This document shows positions 8,049-17,607 of a stretch of DNA of 64,000 nucleotides, one piece after another. Position 1 is the first letter of the stretch; every line of letters starts with the position of its first letter. The stretch comes from Marilutibacter spongiae (GTDB lineage Bacteria; Pseudomonadota; Gammaproteobacteria; Xanthomonadales; Xanthomonadaceae), in assembly GCF_014145325.1 (NCBI RefSeq), contig NZ_JACHTF010000006.1, positions 62,001 through 126,000 on the forward strand, written 5' to 3'. Made by a program: the position numbers and the translations under genes. The notes beneath the pieces are model-generated. The model saw only the letters and a list, made by a program, of their open reading frames with translations. It did no database searches and was not told the DNA's origin.

Positions 8049-8501
8049 ATGGCATTCAAGCGATACGCCGACGCGGTCTGGCAGGGCGACCTGCAGGCCG
8101 GCGCGGGCACCATGAGCACCCCCCAGAGCGGCCTGTTCGCCGACCAGGCCTACTCCTTCAAGACCCGCTTCGGCGAGCCCGGCGAGTCCGGGAGCCGCGG
8201 CACCAACCCCGAGGAACTGCTGGCCGCCGCCCATGCCGGCTGTTTCAGCATGGCCTTGTCGGCCGTGCTGGGCAAGGAAGGCTTCACGCCCGAGCGCATA
8301 CAGACCCGTGCCGAGGTGTCGATGGACCCGGGCATGGACCCGGGGCCGACCGTGACCGGCGTGAAGCTGGTCGTGGAAGCCGCCGTCCCGGGCATCGATG
8401 CCGAGCGCTTCCAGTCGATCGCCGAGGCGGCCAAGGCCGGCTGTGTGATCTCGCGCGCGCTGTCGGTCCCGGTCAGCCTCGACGCGACGCTGGCGTCCTG
8501 A
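8049..8501 (+). CDS. OsmC family peroxiredoxin
   Basis: A 150-aa OsmC/Ohr-fold protein that reduces organic hydroperoxides in the cytoplasm. The two redox cysteines are Cys65 in AAAHAGCFSMAL and Cys132 in AGCVISRAL, with Glu in NPEELLAA placed as expected for the active-site network. The N-terminus KRYADAVWQGDLQAGAG matches the OsmC rather than the Ohr subgroup. The ATG follows GGAGA at about 8 bases. An alpha/beta hydrolase gene begins 11 bases downstream, so the two are probably one transcript; a fused version of the same two folds occurs at 42230-43459. Confidence 0.93.
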   Translation: MAFKRYADAVWQGDLQAGAGTMSTPQSGLFADQAYSFKTRFGEPGESGSRGTNPEELLAAAHAGCFSMALSAVLGKEGFTPERIQTRAEVSMDPGMDPGPTVTGVKLVVEAAVPGIDAERFQSIAEAAKAGCVISRALSVPVSLDATLAS

Positions 8502-8512
8502 GCCTGCTGCGC

Positions 8513-9244
8513 ATGCCGAACCCGCGAGCCGGCCATGCGCTGCTGTTGCATGGCGCCGGCGGAGGCGGCTGGGAGTGGGCGGTCTGGTCCCGGGTGTTCG
8601 AAGCTGCCGGGCTGGTGGTGTCCGCGCCCGACCTGCTGCCGGTGGGCGACGGCCTGGCGGCGACGGGCCTGGACGACTACCGTTCCCAGGCCGATGCAGC
8701 CCTGCGCGCGTTGCCGCGGCCGCGGCTGCTGGTCGGCGCCAGCCTCGGCGGCCTGCTCGCGGCCGCGATCGCGCCCGACAGCGCCGATGCCCTGGTCCTG
8801 GTCAATCCCTTGCCCCCGGCACCCTGGGCCGCGGCGCTGCCGGCGCGCGACTGGGCCGGGCGGGTGAGTTGGGGTCGCTTGGCGCGCCTGGACTCGACCC
8901 GTCGCGCGATACCCGATGCCGAGCCGGCCACGGCGCTGTTCGCGTTCCGCCGCTGGCGCGACGAGTCCGGCCAGGTGCTGCGGCAGGCGCACGCCGGCCT
9001 GGCCCTGTCCAGGCCCGATTGCCCGGTGCTGTGCATGGCGTCGATCGACGACGACGACGTGCCCCCGGGCCTGACCGGCGCGCTGGCCCATGCCTGGGGG
9101 GCGGACATGGTCACGCTGCCCGGTGCGAGCCACGTGGGTCCGCTGCTGGGCCGGGAGGCGGCGGCCTGCGCCGAAACGGTGCTGGCGTGGTGGGCGCGGT
9201 CGGCGCCCGGCGTCAGGTCCCCGGCCAGTCCAGCTCGCCGCTGA
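8513..9244 (+). CDS. Alpha/beta hydrolase
   Basis: A 243-aa single-domain alpha/beta hydrolase. The oxyanion turn is LLHGAGGGGWEW, the nucleophile elbow is GASLGG near residue 78, a late Asp occurs in SIDDDDVP and the catalytic His in GASHVG. No signal peptide is seen. The ATG at 8513 comes 11 bases after the OsmC stop. The last 32 bases overlap the convergent PhzF-like gene (9213-9244). The substrate is unknown; association with OsmC suggests a lipid or ester detoxification role (inference). Confidence 0.82.
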   Translation: MPNPRAGHALLLHGAGGGGWEWAVWSRVFEAAGLVVSAPDLLPVGDGLAATGLDDYRSQADAALRALPRPRLLVGASLGGLLAAAIAPDSADALVLVNPLPPAPWAAALPARDWAGRVSWGRLARLDSTRRAIPDAEPATALFAFRRWRDESGQVLRQAHAGLALSRPDCPVLCMASIDDDDVPPGLTGALAHAWGADMVTLPGASHVGPLLGREAAACAETVLAWWARSAPGVRSPASPARR

Positions 9245-10097
9245 GCACGTCGCAGGCCTGGCCGCCGGACCAGATGTCGCCCGCCGCGTCGATGCGCAGG
9301 TGCAGGCGCGCGTCGTAACCCACCTCGCGTCCCTGGCTGGCGACGTAGCGACCGCCCTGGCCCGGGACGGTGTCGTTGTGCCCCAGCCAGGCCGCGAGCG
9401 TGGCATTGGCGGCGCCGGAGGCCGCGTCCTCGAAGCGGGCACCTGCGCCGACGAAGGCGCGCACGGCGAGGTCGTGCTCCTGCCCGGCATCCGCATGGGC
9501 GAAGGCGAACACACCCATGCTGTCGGTCGCGGCGGCCAGGGTGGCGACCGCGTCCCAGTCGGGCGCGGCGGCGCGAAGCGTCGCCTCGTCGGCCAGTTCC
9601 ACGACCCACCAGCGACGGCCGCCGTCCATCAGCGCGGGCGGCAACCGCCCGGGGGCGACGCCCGGCAGCGCGGCGGCGATGCGGCCGTCCCCGTGCGCGG
9701 CGGTTTCGGCCACCCGGGCACGCGGTGCCCGCACCGCGATGCGGCGTTCGCGGCCCGATCCGGTCACCGCCAGCGGCAACACGCCCGTCGCGCCTTCCTG
9801 CCACAGCAGGCCGTCGACGGGGGCGGCGATGCCGGCCTCCATCACCACGTGCGCTGTGCCCACGCTGGGGTGCCCGGCGAAGGGTACTTCCCGTTGCGGG
9901 CTGAACATGCGGATGCGGTAGCTCGCGCCGGCTTGTGTCGGAGGAAAGACGAAGGTCGTTTCAGGCAGTCGGGTCCAGCGGGCGATCGCCTGCATGGTCG
10001 CCGCGTCCAGGCCTTCGGCATCGGGGATCACGCCCAGGGGGTTGCCGGCCCCCGGGCGATGGGCGAAGACGTCCAGCTGGAGATAACGACGGGGCAT
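9213..10097 (-). CDS. PhzF family isomerase-like protein
   Basis: A 294-aa member of the PhzF/YddE family with two diaminopimelate-epimerase-like halves. Landmarks are GAGNPLGV (16-23), the putative catalytic Glu46 in PETTFVF, FAGHPSVGTAH, and near the C-terminus EDAASGAANA in place of the common EDPATGSA. No phenazine genes are nearby, so a role in phenazine synthesis should not be assumed; most members have unknown substrates. Its 3' end overlaps the convergent hydrolase by 32 bases. No strong ribosome site precedes the ATG at 10097. Confidence 0.88.
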   Translation of the reverse strand: MPRRYLQLDVFAHRPGAGNPLGVIPDAEGLDAATMQAIARWTRLPETTFVFPPTQAGASYRIRMFSPQREVPFAGHPSVGTAHVVMEAGIAAPVDGLLWQEGATGVLPLAVTGSGRERRIAVRAPRARVAETAAHGDGRIAAALPGVAPGRLPPALMDGGRRWWVVELADEATLRAAAPDWDAVATLAAATDSMGVFAFAHADAGQEHDLAVRAFVGAGARFEDAASGAANATLAAWLGHNDTVPGQGGRYVASQGREVGYDARLHLRIDAAGDIWSGGQACDVLSGELDWPGT

Positions 10098-10140
10098 ATC
10101 GAAAGAGGGTCCTGGGGCGATGCGGGGGAGGGAGTTCGAC

Positions 10141-10146
10141 TAGAAT
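10141..10146 (+). promoter_or_regulatory. Candidate -10 TAGAAT upstream of ask-lysA
   Basis: TAGAAT lies 140 bases upstream of the ask-lysA start; the same hexamer occurs upstream of purE at 54767. No convincing -35 box is visible. Transcription from here would give a leader of about 130 bases holding the hairpin at 10155-10177. Confidence 0.4.
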
Positions 10147-10154
10147 CGCGGTTT

Positions 10155-10177
10155 GGCGTCGCTTCGCTGGCGACGCC
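10155..10177 (+). promoter_or_regulatory. Leader hairpin before ask-lysA
   Basis: GGCGTCGC (10155-10162) and GCGACGCC (10170-10177) form a perfect 8-base stem with a 7-base loop, just after the candidate -10. No T-run follows, so it is not a simple terminator. The leader is too short and simple to be called a lysine riboswitch. Confidence 0.45.
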
Positions 10178-10285
10178 GGGCGCCGGCGCGGTGCGGTCCC
10201 GAGGGGATGCCGCCGACCGGTGATTTTAAGGGCTACGGGCGGAGCGCGCCCGATCCCATCGAACCTATCCATATAACTCAGAGGC

Positions 10286-12874
10286 ATGGTGGTGGCACAA
10301 GGACAGCGTTGGGTCGTACTCAAGTTCGGCGGGACCTCGGTATCGCGCCGCAATCGTTGGGACACCATCGGACGCCTGGCCGCCAAACGCATGGCCGAGG
10401 AAGACGCGCGCGTGCTCGTCGTGGTCTCGGCCCTGTCGGGCGTGACCAACGAGCTCACCGCGATCTGCGCGGGCGACGGCGTCCCCGCGCGCATCGAGGC
10501 CCTGGTCGAGCGCCACCGCGCGTTCTGCGGCGACCTCGACCTGGACGCCGACGATGTCCTGGGCGAGCGCTTCGGCGTGCTGCGCGCCCTGGGCGCCGAC
10601 CCGCGCGCGGCTGCGCTGGCGCTGGACTGGCAGGCCGACGTGCTGGCCCAGGGCGAGCTGATGTCGTCCACGCTGGGCGCGGCGTACCTGCGCGCGCAGG
10701 GCCACGACTTCGGCTGGTGCGATGCCCGCGACTGGCTCGACGCGGTGTCCCTGCCCAATGCCAGCGAGTGGTCGCAGCGGCTCTCGGTCAACTGCCAGCG
10801 CGAGGTCGACGCCGGCTTCGGCGAGCGATTCGCCGCCCAGCCCACCGCGATGTTGATCACCCAGGGCTTCATCGCCCGGCATCGCGACGGCAGCACCGCG
10901 GTGCTCGGACGCGGCGGCTCCGATACCTCGGCGGCCTACTTCGGTTGCCTGCTCAGGGCGCAGCGGGTCGAGATCTGGACCGACGTGCCGGGCATGTTCA
11001 GCGCCAACCCGCGCGAAGTGCCCGATGCACGCCTGCTGACCCGGCTGGACTACGCCGAGGCGCAGGAAATCGCCACCACCGGCGCCAAGGTCCTGCACCC
11101 GCGCTCGCTCGGCCCCTGCCGCCACGCGGGCGTGCCGATGGCGATCCTCGACACCGAGCGCCCCGAGCTGCCGGGCACCCGCATCGACGGCGCCGCGGCC
11201 ACCCTGCCCGGCGTCAAGGCGATCAGCCGTCGCAACGGCATCGTGCTGGTGTCGATGGAAAGCGTCGGCATGTGGCAATCGGTGGGCTTCCTGGCCGACG
11301 TGTTCGAGCGCTTCCGTCGCCATGGCCTCTCGGTGGACCTGATCGGCTCGGCGGAAACCAACGTCACCGTGTCGCTGGACCCCAGCGAGAACCTGGTCAG
11401 CACCAACGTGCTCGAGGCGCTGTCGGCCGACCTGGAGGAGATCTGCCGGGTCCGGGTCATCGTGTCCTGCGCCGCGATCACCCTGGTCGGTCGTGGCATG
11501 CGCTCGATGCTGCACAAGCTGTCCGGGGTCTGGGCCGCGTTCGGCAAGGAGCGCGTGCACCTGATCTCGCAGTCGTCCAACGACCTCAACCTGACCTTCG
11601 TCATCGACGAGGCCGATGCCGACGGCATGCTGCCGTTCCTGCACGCCGAGCTGATCGACAGCGGCGCGATGCCGGTGCACGAGACCGAGGTGTTCGGTCC
11701 GCGCTGGCGCGAGATAGAGGGGCAGTTGCGGCCCAAGCCCACGCCCTGGTGGATCGGCGAGCGGGACCGCCTGCTGGGACTGGCCGAAGGCCCGACCCCT
11801 CGCTATGCCTACCACCTGCCGACGGTGCGCGAGCGTGCCCGCCAGCTTGCCGCGATCGACGCGATCGATCGCCGCTACTATGCGATCAAGGCCAATTCCC
11901 ACCCGGAGATCCTCAAGGCCCTGGTCGCCGAGGGCTTCGGCCTGGAATGCGTGTCGCTGGGCGAGTTGCGGCACGTGTTCGCGGTCCTGCCCGGCATGGA
12001 TCCCGCGCGGGTGCTGTTCACCCCCAGCTTCGCCCCGCGCGAAGAGTACGAGGCCGCGCTTGGCATGGGCGTCACCGTCACCCTCGACAACGTCGAGGCG
12101 CTGCGCAACTGGCCCGACGTGTTCCGTGGCCGGCGGCTGTGGCTGCGCATCGACCTGGGCTTCGGCGACGGCCACCACGAAAAGGTCACCACCGGCGGCA
12201 AGACCTCCAAGTTCGGGCTCGCGGCGGGCCGCGTCGACGAGTTCGTGGAGGCCGCGCGCGCGCTCGGCATCGGCATCGTGGGCGTGCACGCGCACCTGGG
12301 CAGCGGCGTGGAGACGCGCGCGCACTGGCGGCAGATGTACGACGACCTCGCCGGCTTCGCGCGCCGGATCGGCACGGTCGAAGTGCTGGACATCGGCGGC
12401 GGCCTGCCGATCCCGTACGGCGCCGACGACGAGCCCTTCGACCTGCGCGACTGGGCCGAGGGCCTGGCCGAGGTCAAGGCCATCCATCCGGCGTTCCAGC
12501 TGACGATCGAGCCGGGGCGCTTCCTGGTCGCCGAGGCCGGCGTGCTGCTGTCGCGGGCCACCCAGGTGGTGGAGAAGGACGGTATCCGGCGCGTTGGGCT
12601 GGACGCCGGCATGAACGCCCTGGTGCGCCCGGCGCTCTACGATGCCTGGCACGAGATCGTGAACCTGCAACGCCTGGATGCGGCGAAGGACGGCGCGTTC
12701 GACGTCGTCGGGCCCATCTGCGAATCCAGCGACGTGTTCGGCCACCGCGTGCAGCTCCCCGACGGCACCGCGCCCGGCGACGTGATGCTCGTCGCCGACG
12801 CCGGAGCCTACGGCATGAGCATGGCCAGTACCTACAACCTGCGGGCCTTGCCGGCCGAGGACGTGATTGAATGA
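10286..12874 (+). CDS. Bifunctional aspartate kinase / diaminopimelate decarboxylase
   Basis: An 862-aa fusion that catalyses the first and last steps of lysine synthesis. Residues 1 to about 300 are the aspartokinase domain (KFGGTS at 13-18, then VVVSALSGVTN, TTGAKVLHPRS). About 310-460 hold paired ACT domains. From about 500 the protein is a PLP-dependent diaminopimelate decarboxylase: Lys535 in YYAIKANSHPE is the PLP lysine, then HLGSG, GGGLPIPYG, EPGRFLV and Cys812 in CESSD. This fusion is characteristic of xanthomonads. AGAGG (10280-10284) is only one base from the ATG; GTG at 10292 would have 7-base spacing and is a plausible true start. The stop overlaps murL as ATGA. Confidence 0.95.
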   Translation: MVVAQGQRWVVLKFGGTSVSRRNRWDTIGRLAAKRMAEEDARVLVVVSALSGVTNELTAICAGDGVPARIEALVERHRAFCGDLDLDADDVLGERFGVLRALGADPRAAALALDWQADVLAQGELMSSTLGAAYLRAQGHDFGWCDARDWLDAVSLPNASEWSQRLSVNCQREVDAGFGERFAAQPTAMLITQGFIARHRDGSTAVLGRGGSDTSAAYFGCLLRAQRVEIWTDVPGMFSANPREVPDARLLTRLDYAEAQEIATTGAKVLHPRSLGPCRHAGVPMAILDTERPELPGTRIDGAAATLPGVKAISRRNGIVLVSMESVGMWQSVGFLADVFERFRRHGLSVDLIGSAETNVTVSLDPSENLVSTNVLEALSADLEEICRVRVIVSCAAITLVGRGMRSMLHKLSGVWAAFGKERVHLISQSSNDLNLTFVIDEADADGMLPFLHAELIDSGAMPVHETEVFGPRWREIEGQLRPKPTPWWIGERDRLLGLAEGPTPRYAYHLPTVRERARQLAAIDAIDRRYYAIKANSHPEILKALVAEGFGLECVSLGELRHVFAVLPGMDPARVLFTPSFAPREEYEAALGMGVTVTLDNVEALRNWPDVFRGRRLWLRIDLGFGDGHHEKVTTGGKTSKFGLAAGRVDEFVEAARALGIGIVGVHAHLGSGVETRAHWRQMYDDLAGFARRIGTVEVLDIGGGLPIPYGADDEPFDLRDWAEGLAEVKAIHPAFQLTIEPGRFLVAEAGVLLSRATQVVEKDGIRRVGLDAGMNALVRPALYDAWHEIVNLQRLDAAKDGAFDVVGPICESSDVFGHRVQLPDGTAPGDVMLVADAGAYGMSMASTYNLRALPAEDVIE

Positions 12875-14274
12875 GTGACACCGTGGACACACCGGCCAGC
12901 GGATCCTGGAAGTTCCAGCGCGACGCGATCGAAGCCTTCCGGTTCGTGCGCTGCGAATTCGATGCCGATACCGGCGTCGCGCGCCTGGTCTATGCCTTCG
13001 ACGACGGCCCCGAGCTGGTCGAGACCGTCACCGTGCCCGGCGCGCCGTTCGCGCTCGAGGGCGAACGCGCACGGGCGGTGGAGCAGGCCCTGCGCCTGCT
13101 GCACCTGGTCGCGGGCGTGAGCTACTACAAGGCGGCGGTGCCGCGCGCGATCCGCATCGAAGGCTACGGCATCGACGCGGCGACCGCAGCGTTGCTGGAC
13201 GACATCTATCTCAATGGCCTGGGCGAATTCGCCTACCGCAACGGACTGGACCTGCACGGCCACATCCGCTTCCCGGCCGACGGTGAGGCGCACACGCCTG
13301 CGCCCGCGCTCGGCCTGCGCCGGCATGCGCTGGTCGCGATCGGCGGCGGCAAGGACTCGCTGGTCAGCATCGAGGCCCTGCGCGGCCTGGGCGTGGAACA
13401 GACCGTCAGCTGGATTGGCGGCTCGCAATTGATCCGCGCCTGCGCCGAACGCACCGGCCTGCCGATGCTCAACATCGGGCGCGCGCTGGCCCCGGCCCTG
13501 TTCGAGTACAACCGGCAGGGCGCCTGGAACGGACACATCCCGGTGACGGCGGTGAACTCGGCGATCCTGGTGCTGGCCGCGCTGCTGAATGGCGTCGACC
13601 AGGTGGTCTTCTCCAACGAGCGTTCGGCCAGTTACGGCAGCCTGATCCTCGCGCCCGACGGCAGCGTCACCGGCGAAGTGAACCACCAGTGGTCGAAGGG
13701 CTGGGCGTTCGAGAAGACCTTCGGCGAGTACGTCGAGCGCCATGTCGCCGCCGACCTGTCCTATTACTCGCTGCTGCGGCCGCTCAGCGAGCTCGCGGTG
13801 GCGCGCCAGTTCGCGCGCGGCGACCGCTACGACGGCCATTTCTCCAGCTGCAACCGCAACTTCCACATCCTCGGCGAGCGACCGGCGAACCGCTGGTGCG
13901 GCGTCTGCCCGAAGTGCCATTTCGTGTTCCTGGCCCTGGCGCCGTTCATGCCCAAGACGCGACTGGTCGGCATCTTCGGCCGCAACCTGCTCGACGACCC
14001 GGCGCAGACCGCCGGCTACGACGCCCTGCTCGAGTTCCGCGAGCACAAGCCCTTCGAGTGCGTGGGCGAGGGGCGCGAGTCCCGCGCGGCGATGGCCTGG
14101 CTGGCCACGCGCGCCGAATGGCGTGGCGATGCGCTGGTGGAACGCTTCATCCGCGAGATCCTGCCGCAGCTCGATCCCGAGGCGCTGCGCATCGAGCCCC
14201 TGCTGGTACCCGACGAGGAACACCGGATCCCGGCCCCGTTGGCGGAGCGCCTGGGTGCGTATTTCGCAGCTTGA
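12871..14274 (+). CDS. murL: UDP-MurNAc-L-Ala-L-Glu epimerase
   Basis: A 467-aa cytoplasmic enzyme matching MurL, described from Xanthomonas oryzae, which epimerises the terminal L-Glu of UDP-MurNAc-L-Ala-L-Glu to D-Glu. Visible marks are a GGGKDS loop (158-163) like those of ATP-pyrophosphatase folds, [21 protein letters not shown], a Cys/His cluster FSSCNRNFH and CGVCPKC at 343-349. The start overlaps the ask-lysA stop by four bases (ATGA), so translation is probably coupled. murD2 follows with a 20-base overlap. The pair replaces the MurI glutamate racemase plus standard MurD route, which makes the operon important for cell-wall synthesis. Confidence 0.9.
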   Translation: MSDTVDTPASGSWKFQRDAIEAFRFVRCEFDADTGVARLVYAFDDGPELVETVTVPGAPFALEGERARAVEQALRLLHLVAGVSYYKAAVPRAIRIEGYGIDAATAALLDDIYLNGLGEFAYRNGLDLHGHIRFPADGEAHTPAPALGLRRHALVAIGGGKDSLVSIEALRGLGVEQTVSWIGGSQLIRACAERTGLPMLNIGRALAPALFEYNRQGAWNGHIPVTAVNSAILVLAALLNGVDQVVFSNERSASYGSLILAPDGSVTGEVNHQWSKGWAFEKTFGEYVERHVAADLSYYSLLRPLSELAVARQFARGDRYDGHFSSCNRNFHILGERPANRWCGVCPKCHFVFLALAPFMPKTRLVGIFGRNLLDDPAQTAGYDALLEFREHKPFECVGEGRESRAAMAWLATRAEWRGDALVERFIREILPQLDPEALRIEPLLVPDEEHRIPAPLAERLGAYFAA

Positions 14275-15697
14275 GTCGCTCGTCGCCGCGGGCGGCCGCC
14301 TGGCCCTGTGGGGCTGGGGGCGCGAAGGCCGCGCGACCCATGCCGCGCTGCGGGCGAGCGCCACGCGGTTCGGCGCGGTCAACGACGCGCCGCTGCCGCT
14401 GACGGTGTTGTGCAACGCTCAAGAGCGCGAGTCCATCCTCGCACTGGCCGATCCCGCATTGCAGGTGGAGGTCGACGTCGACGCCGAGCGCCTGTCGCGC
14501 TTCGACCTGGTGGTGAAGTCGCCCGGTATCAGCCCGCACCGCCCGGAGGTGATCGCCGCCCGGGCGGCCGGCACGCGCTTCACCGGCGCCACCGCGATCT
14601 GGTTCGCCGAGCATGCCTCCGGCACGGGCATCGTCGAGCATGCCGTATGCGTGACCGGCACCAAGGGCAAGAGCACCACCACCGCGCTGCTGGCGCACCT
14701 GCTCAGGGCGGGCGGGCACCGTACCGCGCTGGCGGGCAACATCGGCATGCCGCTGCTCGAGTTGCCGGCGCACGTGCCGGTACCGGCCTACTGGGCGATC
14801 GAACTGTCGAGCTACCAGACCGGCGACGTCGCCGACAGCGGTGCGCGCCCGGACGTGGCGGTGGTGACCAATATCTTCCCCGAGCACCTGGACTGGCACG
14901 GCTCGGAGGCGCGCTACATCGAGGACAAGCTGCGACTGGTGACCGACGCGCGGCCCAGGATCGCCGTCCTCAATGCCGCCGACCCGCGCCTGTCGCGCCT
15001 GTCCTTGCCCGAAAGCGACATCCACTGGTACGGCGACGCGCGCGGCTGGCACCTGCGCGACGACATGCTCTGCCATGGCCAGGCGCGGATCCTCGACACC
15101 GCCGGCCTGCCCTTGCCGGGGCGTCACAACCGCAGCAATCTCTGCGCAGTCCTCGCGGCAATCGACGCGCTGGGCCTGGACGCGCGCGCGCTGGCGCCGG
15201 CCGCGGCGGGCTTCCAGCCCCTGCCGCACCGGCTGCAGTCGCTGGGCGTGCGCGAGGGCATCGAGTTCGTCAACGACTCCATCAGCACGACGCCGCACGC
15301 CACCCTGGCGGCACTGGAGTGCTTCCGGGACCGTCGCGTGGCGGTCCTGGTGGGCGGCCATGACCGCGGCATCGACTGGGGTGACTTCGCCGATGCAATG
15401 GCCAGGCAGGCGCCCATGGCGATCGTCGCGATGGGGCAGAACGGGCCGCGGATCGCCGCCCGCCTGGCTGGATTGGCCACTGGAGGCCGCTTCCGGCTGG
15501 CCGAGGCCGAGTCGCTCGCGGACGCGATGGCCATGGCCGTCCGCGCGCTGGAGGGGGAGGGCGTCGTGCTGCTCTCGCCCGGCGCGCCCAGCTTCGGCCC
15601 GTTCCTCGACTACGTCGATCGCGGTCGCCGCTTCGCCGCCCTGGCCGGGTTCGACCCCGAGCGCATCAGTACCATCCAGGAACTGGGCATCCACTGA
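14255..15697 (+). CDS. murD2: UDP-MurNAc-L-Ala:L-Glu ligase
   Basis: A 480-aa Mur-ligase family protein that adds L-glutamate to UDP-MurNAc-L-Ala, giving the MurL substrate. The N-terminal Rossmann-like domain has [11 protein letters not shown], the central ATP loop is GTKGKSTT (135-142), followed by [18 protein letters not shown] and, in the C-terminal domain, [28 protein letters not shown] and LLSPGAPSF. The GTG start at 14255 is chosen because GGAG (14244-14247) lies 7 bases upstream and no in-frame ATG precedes the conserved fold. It overlaps murL by 20 bases. Assignment as MurD2 rather than MurD rests on murL linkage. Confidence 0.9.
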   Translation: MRISQLESLVAAGGRLALWGWGREGRATHAALRASATRFGAVNDAPLPLTVLCNAQERESILALADPALQVEVDVDAERLSRFDLVVKSPGISPHRPEVIAARAAGTRFTGATAIWFAEHASGTGIVEHAVCVTGTKGKSTTTALLAHLLRAGGHRTALAGNIGMPLLELPAHVPVPAYWAIELSSYQTGDVADSGARPDVAVVTNIFPEHLDWHGSEARYIEDKLRLVTDARPRIAVLNAADPRLSRLSLPESDIHWYGDARGWHLRDDMLCHGQARILDTAGLPLPGRHNRSNLCAVLAAIDALGLDARALAPAAAGFQPLPHRLQSLGVREGIEFVNDSISTTPHATLAALECFRDRRVAVLVGGHDRGIDWGDFADAMARQAPMAIVAMGQNGPRIAARLAGLATGGRFRLAEAESLADAMAMAVRALEGEGVVLLSPGAPSFGPFLDYVDRGRRFAALAGFDPERISTIQELGIH

Positions 15698-15776
15698 AGG
15701 CGGCGCGGCGGCGCCCTCCACCCGGCGCTCGCGACAGCCGCGCTATCCTCGGGATCCCTTCGCCCGGAGACGTCCC

Positions 15777-16574
15777 ATGCGCCGCATCCTCCTTACCCTC
15801 GCGGTCTCGCTCGCCACCCTGCCGGCCGTGGCCGCGATCCAGCAGGCGCCCCTGGAGTGGGCGAGCGGCGACAAGACGTTCAGCGGCGTGCTCGTCTACG
15901 ACGACGTCGGCAAAGCCCGGCCCGGCGTGCTGATGGTGCCCAACTGGATGGGCGTCACCGATGCGGCGATCGCGCAGGCGCGCGAGGTCGCCGGCGCCGG
16001 CTACGTCGTCCTGGTCGCGGACATGTACGGCAAGGGCATCCGGCCCGCCGACAGCGACGAGGCGCGCAAGCAGGTGCAGGCCGTGTTCGCCGACGGCGGC
16101 GTGACCGCCCGGCAACGGGCGGGCGACGCGCTGGCGGCCCTGCGTGGACAGGCCGGGCGACTGCCGCTCGACGCCGGGCGCGTGGCCGCGATCGGCTACT
16201 GTTTCGGCGGCACGGTCGCGCTGGAGATCGCGCGGGCGGGCGCCGACGTCGACGGCGTGGTCAGCTTCCATGGCGGCCTGGGCTCGCCCGCGCCGGCCGG
16301 TGCGCAGTCGCCGGTCGCCACCTCGATCCTGGTCCTCAACGGGGCCGACGACACCTCGGTGCCCGACGAGGCCATCCTCGCCTTCGAGCAGGAGATGGAT
16401 GCCGCCGGGGCCGACTGGCAACTGGTCAACTTCAGCGGCGCGGCCCACTGCTTCACCCATCCCGAAGACGCCGGCAAGACCGGCAACTGCCGGTACGACG
16501 CGCGCTCGGCCCGGCGCGCGTTCGAGATGATGCGCGACTTCCTGGGCGAGCGTTTCCAGGCCCCGGGCGGCTGA
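15777..16574 (+). CDS. Exported dienelactone hydrolase family protein
   Basis: A 265-aa dienelactone-hydrolase fold protein with a signal peptide (MRRILLTLAV core, cleavage near AVAA-I). The triad is Cys142 in GYCFGG, Asp191 or Asp192 in GADDTSVP and His224 in AHCFTHP, so it uses a Cys nucleophile as in the classic family. Two further cysteines near the C-terminus could form a disulfide, fitting a periplasmic site. GGAG (15766-15769) precedes the ATG by 7 bases. It lies 79 bases after murD2 and may have its own promoter. The natural substrate is unknown; nothing nearby suggests chloroaromatic degradation. Confidence 0.88.
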   Translation: MRRILLTLAVSLATLPAVAAIQQAPLEWASGDKTFSGVLVYDDVGKARPGVLMVPNWMGVTDAAIAQAREVAGAGYVVLVADMYGKGIRPADSDEARKQVQAVFADGGVTARQRAGDALAALRGQAGRLPLDAGRVAAIGYCFGGTVALEIARAGADVDGVVSFHGGLGSPAPAGAQSPVATSILVLNGADDTSVPDEAILAFEQEMDAAGADWQLVNFSGAAHCFTHPEDAGKTGNCRYDARSARRAFEMMRDFLGERFQAPGG

Positions 16575-16584
16575 AGCCCCGGAC

Positions 16585-17580
16585 TCAGTGGTCGCGGCTG
16601 ACCGCGTAGCGCGCCAGCCCGCGCAGGGCGGCGACGTACGCGTTGTCGGCCAGCCCCGACAGGCTGGCCTCGGCGGCATCGGCATACGAAGCGGCGCGAC
16701 CGCGGCTGTAGCCCAGGCTGTCGTGCGCGCGGATCGCGTCGAGCACCTCGGGCAGGGCGCCGGTGTCGCCGTGTTCGACCGCCTCGCGCAGGCGCTGGCG
16801 GGTGGCGCCATCGGCATGGGCCATCGCATGGATCAGGGGCAGGGTGGCCTTGCCCTCGGCGAGGTCGTCGCCCAGGTTCTTGCCCAGCGTGTCCGCGTCC
16901 GAGGCGTAGTCGAGCACGTCGTCGGCGATCTGGAAGGCATAGCCCAGCTGCAGGCCGTAGTCGTGAAGGGCGTCGCAGGTGGCCGCGTCGGCGCCGGCGA
17001 TGAGCGCCCCCAGGCGTGTCGCGGCGGCGAACAGCACCGCGGTCTTGCGCTCGATGACCCGCAGGTAGGCGGCCTCGTCGGTATCGGGATTGCGCACGTG
17101 CAGCAGTTGCAGCACCTCGCCCTCGGCGATTCGGTTGGTGGTGTCGGCGAGGATGCGCATGACCTCCATGCGGTCGAGCTCGACCATCAGCTGGAAGCTG
17201 CGCGAATACAGGAAGTCGCCGACCAGCACGCTGGCCGCGTTGCCCCAGACCGCGTTTGCCGTGCGGCGGCCGCGGCGCAGGTCGGATTCGTCGACGACGT
17301 CGTCGTGGAGCAGGGTCGCGGTATGGATGAACTCCACCACGGCGGCAAGCTGGTGCGCGTCCGGCCCGCGGTGGCCCAGGGCGCCGGCGGCCAGGAGCAG
17401 CAGCATCGGCCTCAGGCGCTTGCCCCCGGCACCGACGATGTACTCGGCGACCTGGTTGATCAGCACCACGTCGGACGCCAGCCGGCGGCGGATCAGCGCG
17501 TCGACCGCGCCCATGTCCTCCCGGGCGAGCGACTGGATGGCGGCGAGGTCCGGCGACGCGGCCTGGGCTTGGACTGACAT
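16585..17580 (-). CDS. ispB: Octaprenyl/polyprenyl diphosphate synthase
   Basis: A 331-aa trans-prenyltransferase that builds the long isoprenoid side chain of ubiquinone. The first aspartate-rich motif is LLHDDVVDES (DDxxD at 93-97) with RRGRRTANAVWGN after it, and the second is QIADDVLDY. GGKRLRPML near residue 52 is the isopentenyl-diphosphate binding segment. Length and motif spacing fit IspB. The ATG at 17580 is chosen over upstream codons in a low-complexity stretch. A minus-strand TATAAT at 17608-17613 lies 28 bases upstream. The product chain length (C40 expected in this group) cannot be read from sequence. Confidence 0.93.
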   Translation of the reverse strand: MSVQAQAASPDLAAIQSLAREDMGAVDALIRRRLASDVVLINQVAEYIVGAGGKRLRPMLLLLAAGALGHRGPDAHQLAAVVEFIHTATLLHDDVVDESDLRRGRRTANAVWGNAASVLVGDFLYSRSFQLMVELDRMEVMRILADTTNRIAEGEVLQLLHVRNPDTDEAAYLRVIERKTAVLFAAATRLGALIAGADAATCDALHDYGLQLGYAFQIADDVLDYASDADTLGKNLGDDLAEGKATLPLIHAMAHADGATRQRLREAVEHGDTGALPEVLDAIRAHDSLGYSRGRAASYADAAEASLSGLADNAYVAALRGLARYAVSRDH

Positions 17581-17607
17581 GGAGTTCCGCTGGCTTGGAG
17601 TCGGCGA

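Noticed and set aside
9213-10097. Phenazine biosynthesis locus
   Set aside because: Only a PhzF-like gene is present, and this family is widespread outside phenazine pathways.
10098-10285. Lysine riboswitch upstream of ask-lysA
   Set aside because: Only one simple hairpin is visible and the leader is too short for the five-helix lysine element.
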